45,143 nucleotides of DNA from an uncultured bacterium. Its GTDB lineage: Bacteria > Bacteroidota > Bacteroidia > Bacteroidales > Bacteroidaceae. A model generated the notes under the pieces. It saw only the letters and a list, made by a program, of their open reading frames with translations, was not told the DNA's origin and searched no databases. The position numbers and the translations under genes are program-made. The stretch is taken from positions 1 to 45,143 of the forward strand of contig CAMHUC010000026.1 of assembly GCA_946188155.1 (NCBI GenBank). The letters run 5' to 3'. This document shows, one piece after another, positions 1 through 7,644 of the stretch; within the stretch, counting starts at the first letter, position 1, and each line of letters starts with the position of its first letter.

Positions 1-815
1 TCTTCTTCAGCGGACTGGGCTTCAAGATCTCGCTCGTGCCCTTCCACTTCTGGACCGCCGACACCTACCAGGGTGCACCCACGCCTGTCACGGGCTATCT
101 GAGCGTCATCTCCAAGGGCGCCGCAGCACTCACCCTGGCCATTATCCTCATGAAGGTGTTCCAGCCACTGGTGTGCTACTGGGAGTATCTGCTCGACATC
201 GTCATCGTGCTATCCATCACCGTGGCCAACCTCTTCGCCATCCGTCAGTCGGAGCTCAAGCGGTTCATGGCCTTCAGCTCTATCTCGCAGGCTGGCTACA
301 TCATGCTCGCCGTGCTGGGCAACGGGGCTACGGGCGTGGCTGCGCTGACCTACTATGTGCTGGTCTACATCGTGGCCAACATGGCGGTGTTCACCATCAT
401 CAACGTCGTGGAGCACAACAACGGGGGACGTACTGACATGGCCGCCTACAACGGCTTCTACCAGACCAACCCCAAGCTCTCGTTCCTGATGACGCTCGCC
501 CTGTTCTCGCTGGGTGGCATACCGCCCTTCGCCGGCATGTTCTCCAAGTTCTTCGTGTTCATGGCGGCCGCACAGCAAGGCTCCTTTGCGGCCTATTTCG
601 TGGTGTTCATCGCCCTGCTCAACACGGTGATCAGCCTCTACTACTATCTGCTCATCGTCAAGGCCATGTACATCACCAAGACCGACACGCCGCTGCCCAC
701 CTTCCAGAGCGATGCTCACACCCGCGTGGCCCTCGCCGTCTGCACTGTCGGCGTGGCCCTCTTCGGTGTCTGCTCCTGCATCTACGAGTGGATAGCAGCT
801 GCCAGCATCTATTAG
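1..815 (+). CDS. nuoN: NADH-quinone oxidoreductase subunit N, C-terminal part
   Basis: Open from the left edge (reading frame begins at base 3) to a TAG at 813-815, so only the last 271 residues are present. The protein is a run of hydrophobic segments typical of the proton-pumping antiporter-like subunits of complex I. Visible family marks are the opening motif around [18 protein letters not shown], the lysine-containing stretch [17 protein letters not shown] (the conserved channel segment) and [20 protein letters not shown]. These match NuoN better than NuoL or NuoM because of the SSISQAGY and GGIPPFAG segments and the end position of the gene. It would be the last gene of a nuo operon lying to the left, and a long hairpin follows at 875-923. 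It acts in the inner membrane, coupling NADH oxidation to quinone reduction. Function is inferred from motifs. Confidence 0.93.
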   Translation, partial: FFSGLGFKISLVPFHFWTADTYQGAPTPVTGYLSVISKGAAALTLAIILMKVFQPLVCYWEYLLDIVIVLSITVANLFAIRQSELKRFMAFSSISQAGYIMLAVLGNGATGVAALTYYVLVYIVANMAVFTIINVVEHNNGGRTDMAAYNGFYQTNPKLSFLMTLALFSLGGIPPFAGMFSKFFVFMAAAQQGSFAAYFVVFIALLNTVISLYYYLLIVKAMYITKTDTPLPTFQSDAHTRVALAVCTVGVALFGVCSCIYEWIAAASIY

Positions 816-874
816 CAGCCTGCGCCTCTGTCGATGCCTTGCGTAGCTTCGCTGAGGCTTCGCACAGCTGAGAA

Positions 875-923
875 GAGCCTCTATAGCGTTGGATTCCCAT
901 GGAATTCAGTCCTATAGAGGCTC
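875..923 (+). terminator. Long hairpin after nuoN, probable terminator
   Basis: Perfect 12-base arms GAGCCTCTATAG (875-886) and CTATAGAGGCTC (912-923), with a second small hairpin ATTCC/GGAAT (893-897/901-905) in the loop. The right arm is followed by CTTTCT. It lies 60 bases after the nuoN stop, so it probably ends the nuo transcript. Confidence 0.6.
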
Positions 924-1425
924 CTTTCTGTCGATAGAGCTTTCCTGCCAGTGCGTCAGGAGCCGTCTCTCGGTAAGCAGCTTGAATACAGAAAGCACCA
1001 AAAGTGCGCTATTTTCAGCGGGAATATGCAAAAAAGACGTGTTTCCCGCTGATTATAGCAATGTTTTTGCCGTATTTGCAGCGGATAGTGTCTAAATGAA
1101 GCTTACATGTTTCCAACATAGTTTACCGGAATTGGTGTGCGGAATGTTTCCAAGTCTATTATTGTCTAAGGAGTAGAGGAGAAAAGGAGTCCAAAGGCTG
1201 GACACGTCAGGGCGGCTTGCCCTGTCGTCAGTCCAGCCGCTGGACGCATCAGGGATGTGGTCTGCGATGCTGGCGTAGTACCCGTCTGCAGAATGTTTAC
1301 ACGACTTTTCATGCCACTGTTGCCACTAAGCGCTTTACGCGCTGACTATCAGGTGGTTACGTGGTGGCATCAACCTCATTTCTCTTGCCACTCTTGCCAC
1401 TGCCGTTGCAAGGCGTAAGTACTTG
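924..1425. other. Gene-free stretch with REP-like hairpins
   Basis: No convincing gene. Two hairpins are visible: TCAGCGGGAA/TTCCCGCTGA (1015-1024/1043-1052), and a nested stem in which GGCTGGAC (1196-1203) pairs with GTCCAGCC (1231-1238) and CAGGGC pairs with GCCCTG inside it. Near 1310-1460 the words TTGCCACT and ATGCCACT recur several times. The stretch looks like decayed mobile or intergenic repeat DNA. Confidence 0.5.
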
Positions 1426-1620
1426 TTATTCAGTCGGTTGTGTTATAGTGGCATGAGTGGCATCAAAAAAATCTATCGGGTGTAGATGGTTTGTCAAGCG
1501 GAAATAACTGGCAAGCCCTAAAATGCGTTCTGCCTGTTGCTCATCACCAATGCTGAGTCCTCTTGTTTTCAACATCGCCAATAAGGCAGGTATGTCGAGA
1601 GGTTGCTTGTTGTACTTCAT
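1426..1620 (-). pseudogene. Truncated Abi_2-family (abortive-infection-like) gene
   Basis: 64 codons from an ATG at 1620. The start MKYNKQPLDIPALLAMLKTRG and the following EQQAERILGLASYFRLTNHL resemble the N-terminus of Abi_2 / AbiF-AbiD type proteins, where a similar opening is followed by a [SY]YxRL helix. Family members run to roughly 300 residues, whereas here the likeness ends at about residue 50 (HPIDFF). The last dozen codons read through repeated GCCAC words and then stop. It is therefore a 5' remnant, presumably non-functional. Family assignment is from memory of the motif, not from a search. It shares the accessory stretch with a decayed transposase. Confidence 0.6.
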
Positions 1621-1790
1621 ACGTATATAAAAAGTTCCACCCTGGTACGCTACATTCTCCGAAGAGAAGAGAAGCGTTGGTGGACTCTGTCGGGTGCAGA
1701 GATAAGACTTTTTCCTGATTCTAACAAGTTTTTTCGCGCTTTTCTGCTCATTTTCTCTAAAAACGATAAAATATTAGCCTGTTTTTGCGT

Positions 1791-1967
1791 GGTCAGGGGT
1801 CGGTTCCGCTGATCATTTTTTTCTTTGATTTCTTGTTGATTTGAAATAATTGTCGTACCTTTCACCTGTAAATCAAAAAAACTAATATTATGGTACGACA
1901 ATTAAGAAAGAAGAGTGGTACTGGTATCTATCATGTGATGTTCAGGGGCATTAACGACCCCTGATCC
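1791..1967 (+). mobile_element. Remnant of a REP-associated tyrosine transposase element
   Basis: GGTCAGGGGTC at 1791-1801 is matched in inverted orientation, with one extra base, by GACCCCTGATCC at 1956-1967. Between them lies the first 24 codons of a Y1 transposase. The words GGGGTCGGTTCC (1796-1807) and GAGAACCGTCC (in the 2010s) are of the GGGAC-GGTTCT type that I associate with REP-associated transposases. The layout suggests an internally deleted element with both ends left. Confidence 0.5.
1890..1964 (+). pseudogene. REP-associated (Y1/IS200-like) transposase, N-terminal fragment
   Basis: An ATG at 1890 opens MVRQLRKKSGTGIYHVMFRG followed by IN, then DP and a TGA. The first 22 residues match the usual opening of TnpA_REP / Y1_Tnp proteins (basic start, SxxGIYHVMxRGIN). 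The catalytic HUH pair and the Tyr lie further on in complete proteins of about 150-300 residues and are absent here. The reading frame stops inside the inverted end-like sequence GACCCCTGATCC, which suggests that the middle of the gene was deleted. Non-functional. Confidence 0.7.
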
Positions 1968-2095
1968 CTCAAACTCTGACACCGTGTGCCCAACCCCGTG
2001 CTCAAAAGTGGGGCAGAGAACCGTCCTGATCCGCTTTTCTCACAGTCAGAAGCCTTCTTTGAGAAAATAAGAATAAGCAATTTTTCTGCAAAACA

Positions 2096-2127
2096 TTTGG
2101 CACATTCAGAATAAGTTATTATCTTTG
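2096..2127 (+). promoter_or_regulatory. Bacteroidetes-type promoter upstream of the cohesin/dockerin gene
   Basis: TTTG at 2096-2099 and TATCTTTG at 2120-2127, spaced 20 bases, fit the TTTG / TAnnTTTG consensus of the phylum's main sigma factor. The next sizeable gene starts at 2497, leaving a leader of about 360 bases. Confidence 0.6.
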
Positions 2128-2270
2128 TTGCGCAAAGAAACAACGTACAACATTTAAAACCGAGAAAAAAGAAAACAGACAGTGACGAAAGAATCATAAC
2201 GGAAGCCCAGCCGCACCAGGTGCCGCACTTCCAACAGGGACCAGACAAACATTTTTACTAACCAAACAAA

Positions 2271-2396
2271 ATGCGCGTCGCATTCCCGTTCGGACTTTTT
2301 TGGATATATGAGCTTTTAGCTCTTGCCCTCCTATCCTTGAATACCGCCAATATTCTACAAGAGAGCAAGATGACTGGAGGTTCACGCTTGGCGTGA
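2271..2396 (+). CDS. Possible small protein in the leader of the next gene
   Basis: A 41-codon frame from an ATG to a TGA at 2394-2396. It begins MRVAFPFGLFWIYELLALAL, a hydrophobic opening that could be a membrane segment or signal sequence, and ends in a polar tail. There is no clear ribosome binding site and I do not recognise it. Its only support is its place between a good promoter (2096-2127) and the next gene. It could equally be chance coding in a decayed region. Confidence 0.2.
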   Translation: MRVAFPFGLFWIYELLALALLSLNTANILQESKMTGGSRLA

Positions 2397-2496
2397 ATCA
2401 TTCACCACTTGTAGTTGTAGAGGGCCACTTGGCGGTAGCCTAAGGATAGATGCAAGTAACGAATGGTTGCACGCCTTTTCCTTTATCAAAAGAAAT

Positions 2497-5400
2497 ATGA
2501 AACAGATTTATCTATTCTTATCTTGCTTGGTAATCAGCATATTCCAATCAGCTTCCTTATTGGCAAAAATAAACATGGGAACAATTAATATTAAGATTGG
2601 AGAGTCTGTACAAGTGTATGCTGAGGAAAGTACTTATTACACGGTATCAGGATCTTGGTCAATAACGGGAGGTTCTTCATTCTCCATTACCTCCAGATCT
2701 CAACGGAGTTGTACCATACGAGGAGCCAAAGTAGGTACTTCAACATTGAATTGGAGTGGATACAGTAATGCAGTATACGGAGAGATGTACTGGACGGTTA
2801 ACGTCATAGGATCAAGCCATGAGTCTATCAACAAAGGTACTATTACAATGAACGTGGGTGAAGAAAAGACCCTGAATCATAATCTTCCAAGTGGTGCCAA
2901 TGTAAATTCTAATAGTTGGTTCCTTCGCGAGAAATTAGGGACGGGCTCGTATGACTTTCAGGAAAACTATTGTTTAAAGATAATATCTAAAAACTCTCAA
3001 AGCTGTACAATAAAGGGGATAGCAGCCACTTCAGACGGAACTTATGAACTTCACTGTTTATCTCAAGATGAACATTATGATTGTTATTGGACATTGATTG
3101 TGAAAGCTTCTGGATACATATATGTCTATGCAGATCCTGCTGGTGGATATGTATTTTCTCCTAAAAAAGTTGCACCAGGAACAAAAGTTTACCTAACTGC
3201 AGAGGTTAACAATGTTGTAGTTCCAGATGCAAAAATATATTATACCACAGATGGGAAAATGCCAAACCAAAGCTCCAAACTATACACGTCTGCAGGGATC
3301 ACCATAAACGGACGTACATATCTGCAAGCGGTAGCTTACAAAGATGGATATGATCCTGTGGGGGATGGTTGGTATTATGATATTGAAGATATAATCCCCA
3401 TCAATAGCATTTCCCTCAACAAAACTTCTCTCTCACTACAAACTGAGCAAACTGAAACATTAAAAGCGACTGTAAAGCCCGATGATGCTACAGACAAAAG
3501 CGTTTCATGGTCATCAAGCAAGACGAGCGTAGCGACGGTGAGCAGTTCTGGACTTGTTACGGCCAAGGGAGAAGGAAGTGCGACTATCACGTGTAAAGCA
3601 AATGATGGAAGCGGAAAACAGGCTACTTGCACCGTTACTGTTAAAAATGCAAATCCAAATATCCAGTTTGTATCCGTCAAGTCAACGAATACGAACCTGA
3701 GCAATATGTCACAGAGCGACAAACTTATGCTTGAAGGCGTATTCAAGAACACAGGTGCAACAGCTACTGTCGATACCAAAATCTTCATTCTTGATCAAGA
3801 TATGAAGACTATAACAACCGGTGATGTGAAATCATCCGAGTTTAAGTCAAACAGTCAGACAACGGTGAAGCATGAACTCGCACTGTCCGGCATTCCTGAA
3901 GGGACGTATTATGCAGCAATCCTGTATTATAACGGCTGGGATACAAAGAAATGGACATATTCGTCAAGCAATCTTGTCAACTTTACTGTCAAGAGTACAG
4001 AAACGCCTATCATTACCATTACCTCTGTCACAAGCAGTAATAGCAATTTGGATAACCTGACTCAGAACGATGTGCTAAAGCTTCAGGCCACTTTTCAAAA
4101 CACGGGCAAGACGGCGAACATTAAAACAGCATTAAATCTTTATAATGAGGTTCAGAGAGACCTTTACTTTAACGAATCAGTTAGGGAATTTCCAAAGAAC
4201 AAGTCAGTCACTATTGAGCACGAGATCCCCCTGACGGATATCCCTGAAGGGAAATATGAGGCAACAGTTGTGTATTATAAAGATTGGGGTGATAAACCAG
4301 GATGGTATTACTTCTCAAGCAAAGTTTTGAACATTACTGTTAAAAAGGCATCTACACCGAGTCCTGTAACAGATACAGACATTTCCAATATGCCCAATGT
4401 TATCTATTTAAATAATGTAGAAGCAACTTCTGGCAGCCAACTCACTCTGTCGCTAAAGATGAAAAACAAGGCTTCTATTCGTGGATTCCAGTTCGACCTT
4501 TATCTGCCTGATGGCGTGAAGGCAGTCAAGAACAATAAGGGGAGGATTACAGCATCACTCACCAAGACCCGCCTTGATGCTGATGACGAGCACACGCTGA
4601 CCGTGGCAGAACAAGGCAACGGATCCATCCGTTTCCTCTGTGGTTCTCAGTATGACGAAGTATTCTCAGGTAGTGATGGGGAAGTAGCCACATTGACAGT
4701 CAGCATTGACGATGCGATGAAAGACGGTGACTATTCCATCAGACTAAAGAACATCAAACTGACAGAGACAGACATCAGTAAGTCTTACGAGACTCTTGAA
4801 GTTATTCGGACGCTGACCATCAGTTCCTTTAAGCCTGGAGACATCAATGGAGACGGAAAGGTTGACGTAAGCGATTATATAGGTGTGGCCAATCGAATTT
4901 TGGGTGACACACCAAGTGGCTTTGTTGAGAAAGCCGGCGACGTGGACGGTAGCGGTACAATCGACGTGTCTGACTATATAGGTGTTGCCAATATTATTCT
5001 GACAGGAAACATCTACGGAGGGGCAAACAGCCGAACCTTGGCAAGAACCAGAACTATTCCCGACAGCAAGGATAATGTGATATATGTTGCGCCCTTGTCT
5101 GTCGATAAGGGGGCGACCTCAGCCAATCTGTCGATATGCATGAAGAATAGTGCAGCTATCCGTGGCTTCCAATTCGACCTTTATCTGCCTGACAATGTGA
5201 CGGCAGCCAAGAATGCCAAGGGCAGAATTTCGGCCTCTCTCACCAAAGACCGCCTTGCGGATGATGATGAGCATACACTGACTGTGGCTGAACAGGCTGA
5301 CGGGGCTATTCGCTTCCTATGCGGTTCGCAGTACGACGAGACGTTCTTAGGCACTGATGGGGAAGTGGCCTCACTGGCAATAAACCTTCCACAAGATATG

Positions 5401-5649
5401 GCGGCAGGCGATTATCCGATTATCCTAAAGAATATCAAACTGACGGAAACAGACATCAGCAAGTATTATGAGACAGCTGTCTTGGAGTGTTCGATTACCG
5501 TAACTATAGGAAACTCTACAGGTATTGAATCCCAAACAACGGGGATGGGACAAACGAATAGTACTGTATATTCCATTTCCGGCCAAAAACTGTCGAAGCC
5601 ACATCATGGTATTAATATCATTAATGGCAAGAAGGTTGTGATAAAGTGA
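2497..5649 (+). CDS. Secreted Ig-like / cohesin / dockerin multidomain protein
   Basis: 1050 residues. I take the ATG at 2497 because MKQIYLFLSCLVISIFQSAS is a good signal peptide; a TTG ten codons earlier is unlikely. Domains in order (approximate residues): two related Ig-like units (20-110, 111-203); a chitobiase C-terminal-like unit with YYTTDGKMP (205-295); a BIG_2 domain with WSSSKTSVATVSSSGLVTAK (299-383); two CARDB-like repeats (388-500, 503-617); a cohesin-like domain (634-778); a type I dockerin with duplicated calcium loops GDINGDGKVDVSDYI and GDVDGSGTIDVSDYI (779-838); a second cohesin-like domain nearly identical to the first (858-1005); and a C-terminal tail VYSISGQKLSKPHHGINIIN typical of secretion-sorting domains. 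No catalytic domain is seen, so a surface scaffold or adhesin role is an inference. Base composition is clearly more AT-rich than neighbouring genes, suggesting recent acquisition. Confidence 0.85.
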   Translation: MKQIYLFLSCLVISIFQSASLLAKINMGTINIKIGESVQVYAEESTYYTVSGSWSITGGSSFSITSRSQRSCTIRGAKVGTSTLNWSGYSNAVYGEMYWTVNVIGSSHESINKGTITMNVGEEKTLNHNLPSGANVNSNSWFLREKLGTGSYDFQENYCLKIISKNSQSCTIKGIAATSDGTYELHCLSQDEHYDCYWTLIVKASGYIYVYADPAGGYVFSPKKVAPGTKVYLTAEVNNVVVPDAKIYYTTDGKMPNQSSKLYTSAGITINGRTYLQAVAYKDGYDPVGDGWYYDIEDIIPINSISLNKTSLSLQTEQTETLKATVKPDDATDKSVSWSSSKTSVATVSSSGLVTAKGEGSATITCKANDGSGKQATCTVTVKNANPNIQFVSVKSTNTNLSNMSQSDKLMLEGVFKNTGATATVDTKIFILDQDMKTITTGDVKSSEFKSNSQTTVKHELALSGIPEGTYYAAILYYNGWDTKKWTYSSSNLVNFTVKSTETPIITITSVTSSNSNLDNLTQNDVLKLQATFQNTGKTANIKTALNLYNEVQRDLYFNESVREFPKNKSVTIEHEIPLTDIPEGKYEATVVYYKDWGDKPGWYYFSSKVLNITVKKASTPSPVTDTDISNMPNVIYLNNVEATSGSQLTLSLKMKNKASIRGFQFDLYLPDGVKAVKNNKGRITASLTKTRLDADDEHTLTVAEQGNGSIRFLCGSQYDEVFSGSDGEVATLTVSIDDAMKDGDYSIRLKNIKLTETDISKSYETLEVIRTLTISSFKPGDINGDGKVDVSDYIGVANRILGDTPSGFVEKAGDVDGSGTIDVSDYIGVANIILTGNIYGGANSRTLARTRTIPDSKDNVIYVAPLSVDKGATSANLSICMKNSAAIRGFQFDLYLPDNVTAAKNAKGRISASLTKDRLADDDEHTLTVAEQADGAIRFLCGSQYDETFLGTDGEVASLAINLPQDMAAGDYPIILKNIKLTETDISKYYETAVLECSITVTIGNSTGIESQTTGMGQTNSTVYSISGQKLSKPHHGINIINGKKVVIK

Positions 5650-5662
5650 CACACTATTGGGC

Positions 5663-5720
5663 TGAAAGCCGCCATCCCATCCATTAGAGGCGCGAATGGC
5701 GGTACTGCTGTCGGCTTTCA
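5663..5720 (+). terminator. Hairpin after the cohesin/dockerin gene
   Basis: TGAAAGCCG (5663-5671) pairs with CGGCTTTCA (5712-5720). A competing stem CCGCCAT/ATGGCGG (5669-5675/5696-5702) overlaps the first arm. There is no long T run, so it may be a weak terminator or an RNA-stabilising 3' end. Confidence 0.4.
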
Positions 5721-5823
5721 AAGCACAGGGGGACAGATTCTGTTTTAATCTCCAAATAAAAGAGAAGAAAAATGGAACATATTAACAATTATTATCTGTT
5801 CTGACTTTTAAGACGCATCTTTC

Positions 5824-5859
5824 ATGACCTGCTTCAGATGTTATTTTGGAGCAGGTCAT
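5824..5859. terminator. Strong hairpin with T-rich tail
   Basis: Perfect 10-base arms ATGACCTGCT (5824-5833) and AGCAGGTCAT (5850-5859) with a 16-base loop, followed by ACTTTTATT. It fits a rho-independent terminator reading rightwards. The rest of the 383-base gap before 6033 holds only the next promoter. Confidence 0.6.
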
Positions 5860-5974
5860 ACTTTTATTGTGTGGGGAGCAGGGAGGGCTTCTCGATTGAC
5901 AGAGGCCGGCTGATGTTTGGCGAGGCGGAGAAAGATTTTCCCTGTACAATCGTCTGTTATTTGAAAAAAATGTG

Positions 5975-5982
5975 TAACTTTG
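5975..5982 (+). promoter_or_regulatory. TAnnTTTG promoter box for the AAA-ATPase-like gene
   Basis: TAACTTTG at 5975-5982, about 50 bases before the ATG at 6033; no clear TTTG at the right distance upstream. A ribosome binding site AAAGGAG lies about 8 bases before the start codon, one of the few good ones in the window. Confidence 0.5.
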
Positions 5983-6032
5983 CCCCCTGTTAGGAATAAA
6001 CCACTGATATAACCGAAAGGAGACCGAACGAT

Positions 6033-7634
6033 ATGATGACAGCAGCGAAGAGGAAATACCCCATAGGCATACAAAGCTTCGAGAAAATTCGAAGAGGTGG
6101 GTATGTGTACGTAGACAAGACAGAGTTGATTTACAAGTTGATATCAGAAGGTTGTCCATACTTCTTCAGCCGTCCTCGACGGTTCGGCAAGTCTCTGCTC
6201 GTATCCACCCTCAAGGCCGTATTCGAGGGGAAAAGGGAACTCTTCGAGGAAATGACGCTGAAAGACGGCACTCGGCAGCCCCGTCTCTTCATCGCCACTA
6301 CCGACTGGGACTGGGAGCCCCGCCCCGTGCTGCATTTCGACTTCAGCGGAGGTGACATCGAGACCATCGAACAGCTGGACGAGCTGATAGACAATATTCT
6401 GAAGGGATATGAGCGGCTGTACCGAATCTTTGAGACGTCGGGGGGAACCAACGAACGGATGAAGACCATCATCAGGACGGCGCAAGCACAGACAGGGCAG
6501 CGGGTAGTAGTGCTCGTGGATGAATACGACAATTTCATCCTGCACCATCTGGACAGCCCGCAACAGAGCAAGATTGCCCGTCAGAGATTCCAGAACCTCT
6601 TCGGACCGCTGAAGGAGATGGACGACCACCTGGAGCTTGTATTCATCACAGGCATCTCCAAGTTTTCGCAGATGGGCATCTTCAGCAAGCTGAACCAACT
6701 GAAAAACATCTCCCTGCGCCCTGACTTCGAAGCGCTCTGCGGCATTACGGAGGAGGAACTGGTCAGCACCCTTCGCCCCGACATCGAGCATCTGGCTTCG
6801 CTGAATGGCATCGACTTCGAACAGCAGGTGGGCGAGCTGAAGAATATGTACGACGGCTATCACTTCAGTCACGGACTGACTGACATCTACAATCCGTTCA
6901 GCCTGATGAATGCCCTCGATGCCAACATGCTCAGCAACTACTGGTTTGCCAGTGGCACCAGCAGTGCCCTGATAGAAATGCTGGCGCAAATGCCCCCTCT
7001 GGAGTTGCAGGACCTGGTGGGCATCTCCATAGAGTCGACGGCCTTCGACCTGCCCATCAGCAGTTTCGACGACCCCGTACCCCTTCTGTATCAGAGTGGA
7101 TACCTGACGATTAAAGACTATCGGAAAGACCGTGACCTCTATCAGCTGGGATTCCCAAACAAGGAAGTCAGGCAGGGCTTTGCCGACTGCCTCTTTCAGC
7201 ATGTCACCAACAGCAAGCCCTCCAGCCGGTGGCGCTCTGCGCTGCTCAATGCCTATTACGACTTCAGAGACTCCGACGACCTGGCATGCTTCGTGGAGGC
7301 TCTCAAGTCGTTCTATGCCAGCGTGCCCTATCAGCTCGACAATAAAAACGAGCATCATTATCATGCGCTGCTCTACACGCTACTTACGGCCTTCGGTGCA
7401 GATGTGTCGGCAGAGGAGTCAACGGCCCAGGGCCGTTCGGACATTGTGCTTCGGATGCCAAAGACCATCTATATCCTGGAAATCAAATACGACAAGTCTG
7501 CCGAAACAGCCCTCCGGCAGATCTCAGATAAAGGCTATGCCGGCAAATACCACCTCGACAGTCGGCCGATAGTAAAGGTCGCTCTGACCTTCTCCGGCGA
7601 GACGAGGAATATCGCCGAGTGGAAGATAGAATAA
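6033..7634 (+). CDS. AAA-ATPase-like protein with C-terminal PD-(D/E)XK nuclease-type domain
   Basis: 533 residues, two adjacent ATGs at 6033 and 6036. The N-terminal half is the AAA-ATPase_like family (PF09820): VDKTELIYKLI, then the P-loop variant SRPRRFGKSLL (RRFGKS at 49-54), the Walker B VVVLVDEYDNFI near 158-167, and the family hallmarks TGISKFSQMGIFS, MYDGYHFS and YNPFSLMNAL. The C-terminus has GRSDIVLRMPKTIYILEIKY (about 466-485), the D...ExK core of a PD-(D/E)XK nuclease fold (PF08011). The family is very common and often multicopy in Bacteroidetes; its function is unsettled, with roles in mobile elements or defence proposed from context. Here it stands alone with its own promoter in an accessory stretch next to a truncated Abi gene, converging on menD. 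Confidence 0.9.
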   Translation: MMTAAKRKYPIGIQSFEKIRRGGYVYVDKTELIYKLISEGCPYFFSRPRRFGKSLLVSTLKAVFEGKRELFEEMTLKDGTRQPRLFIATTDWDWEPRPVLHFDFSGGDIETIEQLDELIDNILKGYERLYRIFETSGGTNERMKTIIRTAQAQTGQRVVVLVDEYDNFILHHLDSPQQSKIARQRFQNLFGPLKEMDDHLELVFITGISKFSQMGIFSKLNQLKNISLRPDFEALCGITEEELVSTLRPDIEHLASLNGIDFEQQVGELKNMYDGYHFSHGLTDIYNPFSLMNALDANMLSNYWFASGTSSALIEMLAQMPPLELQDLVGISIESTAFDLPISSFDDPVPLLYQSGYLTIKDYRKDRDLYQLGFPNKEVRQGFADCLFQHVTNSKPSSRWRSALLNAYYDFRDSDDLACFVEALKSFYASVPYQLDNKNEHHYHALLYTLLTAFGADVSAEESTAQGRSDIVLRMPKTIYILEIKYDKSAETALRQISDKGYAGKYHLDSRPIVKVALTFSGETRNIAEWKIE

Positions 7635-7644
7635 GGCGGCGCGG

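Noticed and set aside
889..1095. 68-codon plus-strand frame
   Set aside because: It begins inside the terminator hairpin after nuoN and shows no protein-like features.
1603..1901. Overlapping frames on both strands (69 and 83 codons)
   Set aside because: No family likeness; both overlap the Abi fragment edge or the transposase remnant and lack start signals.
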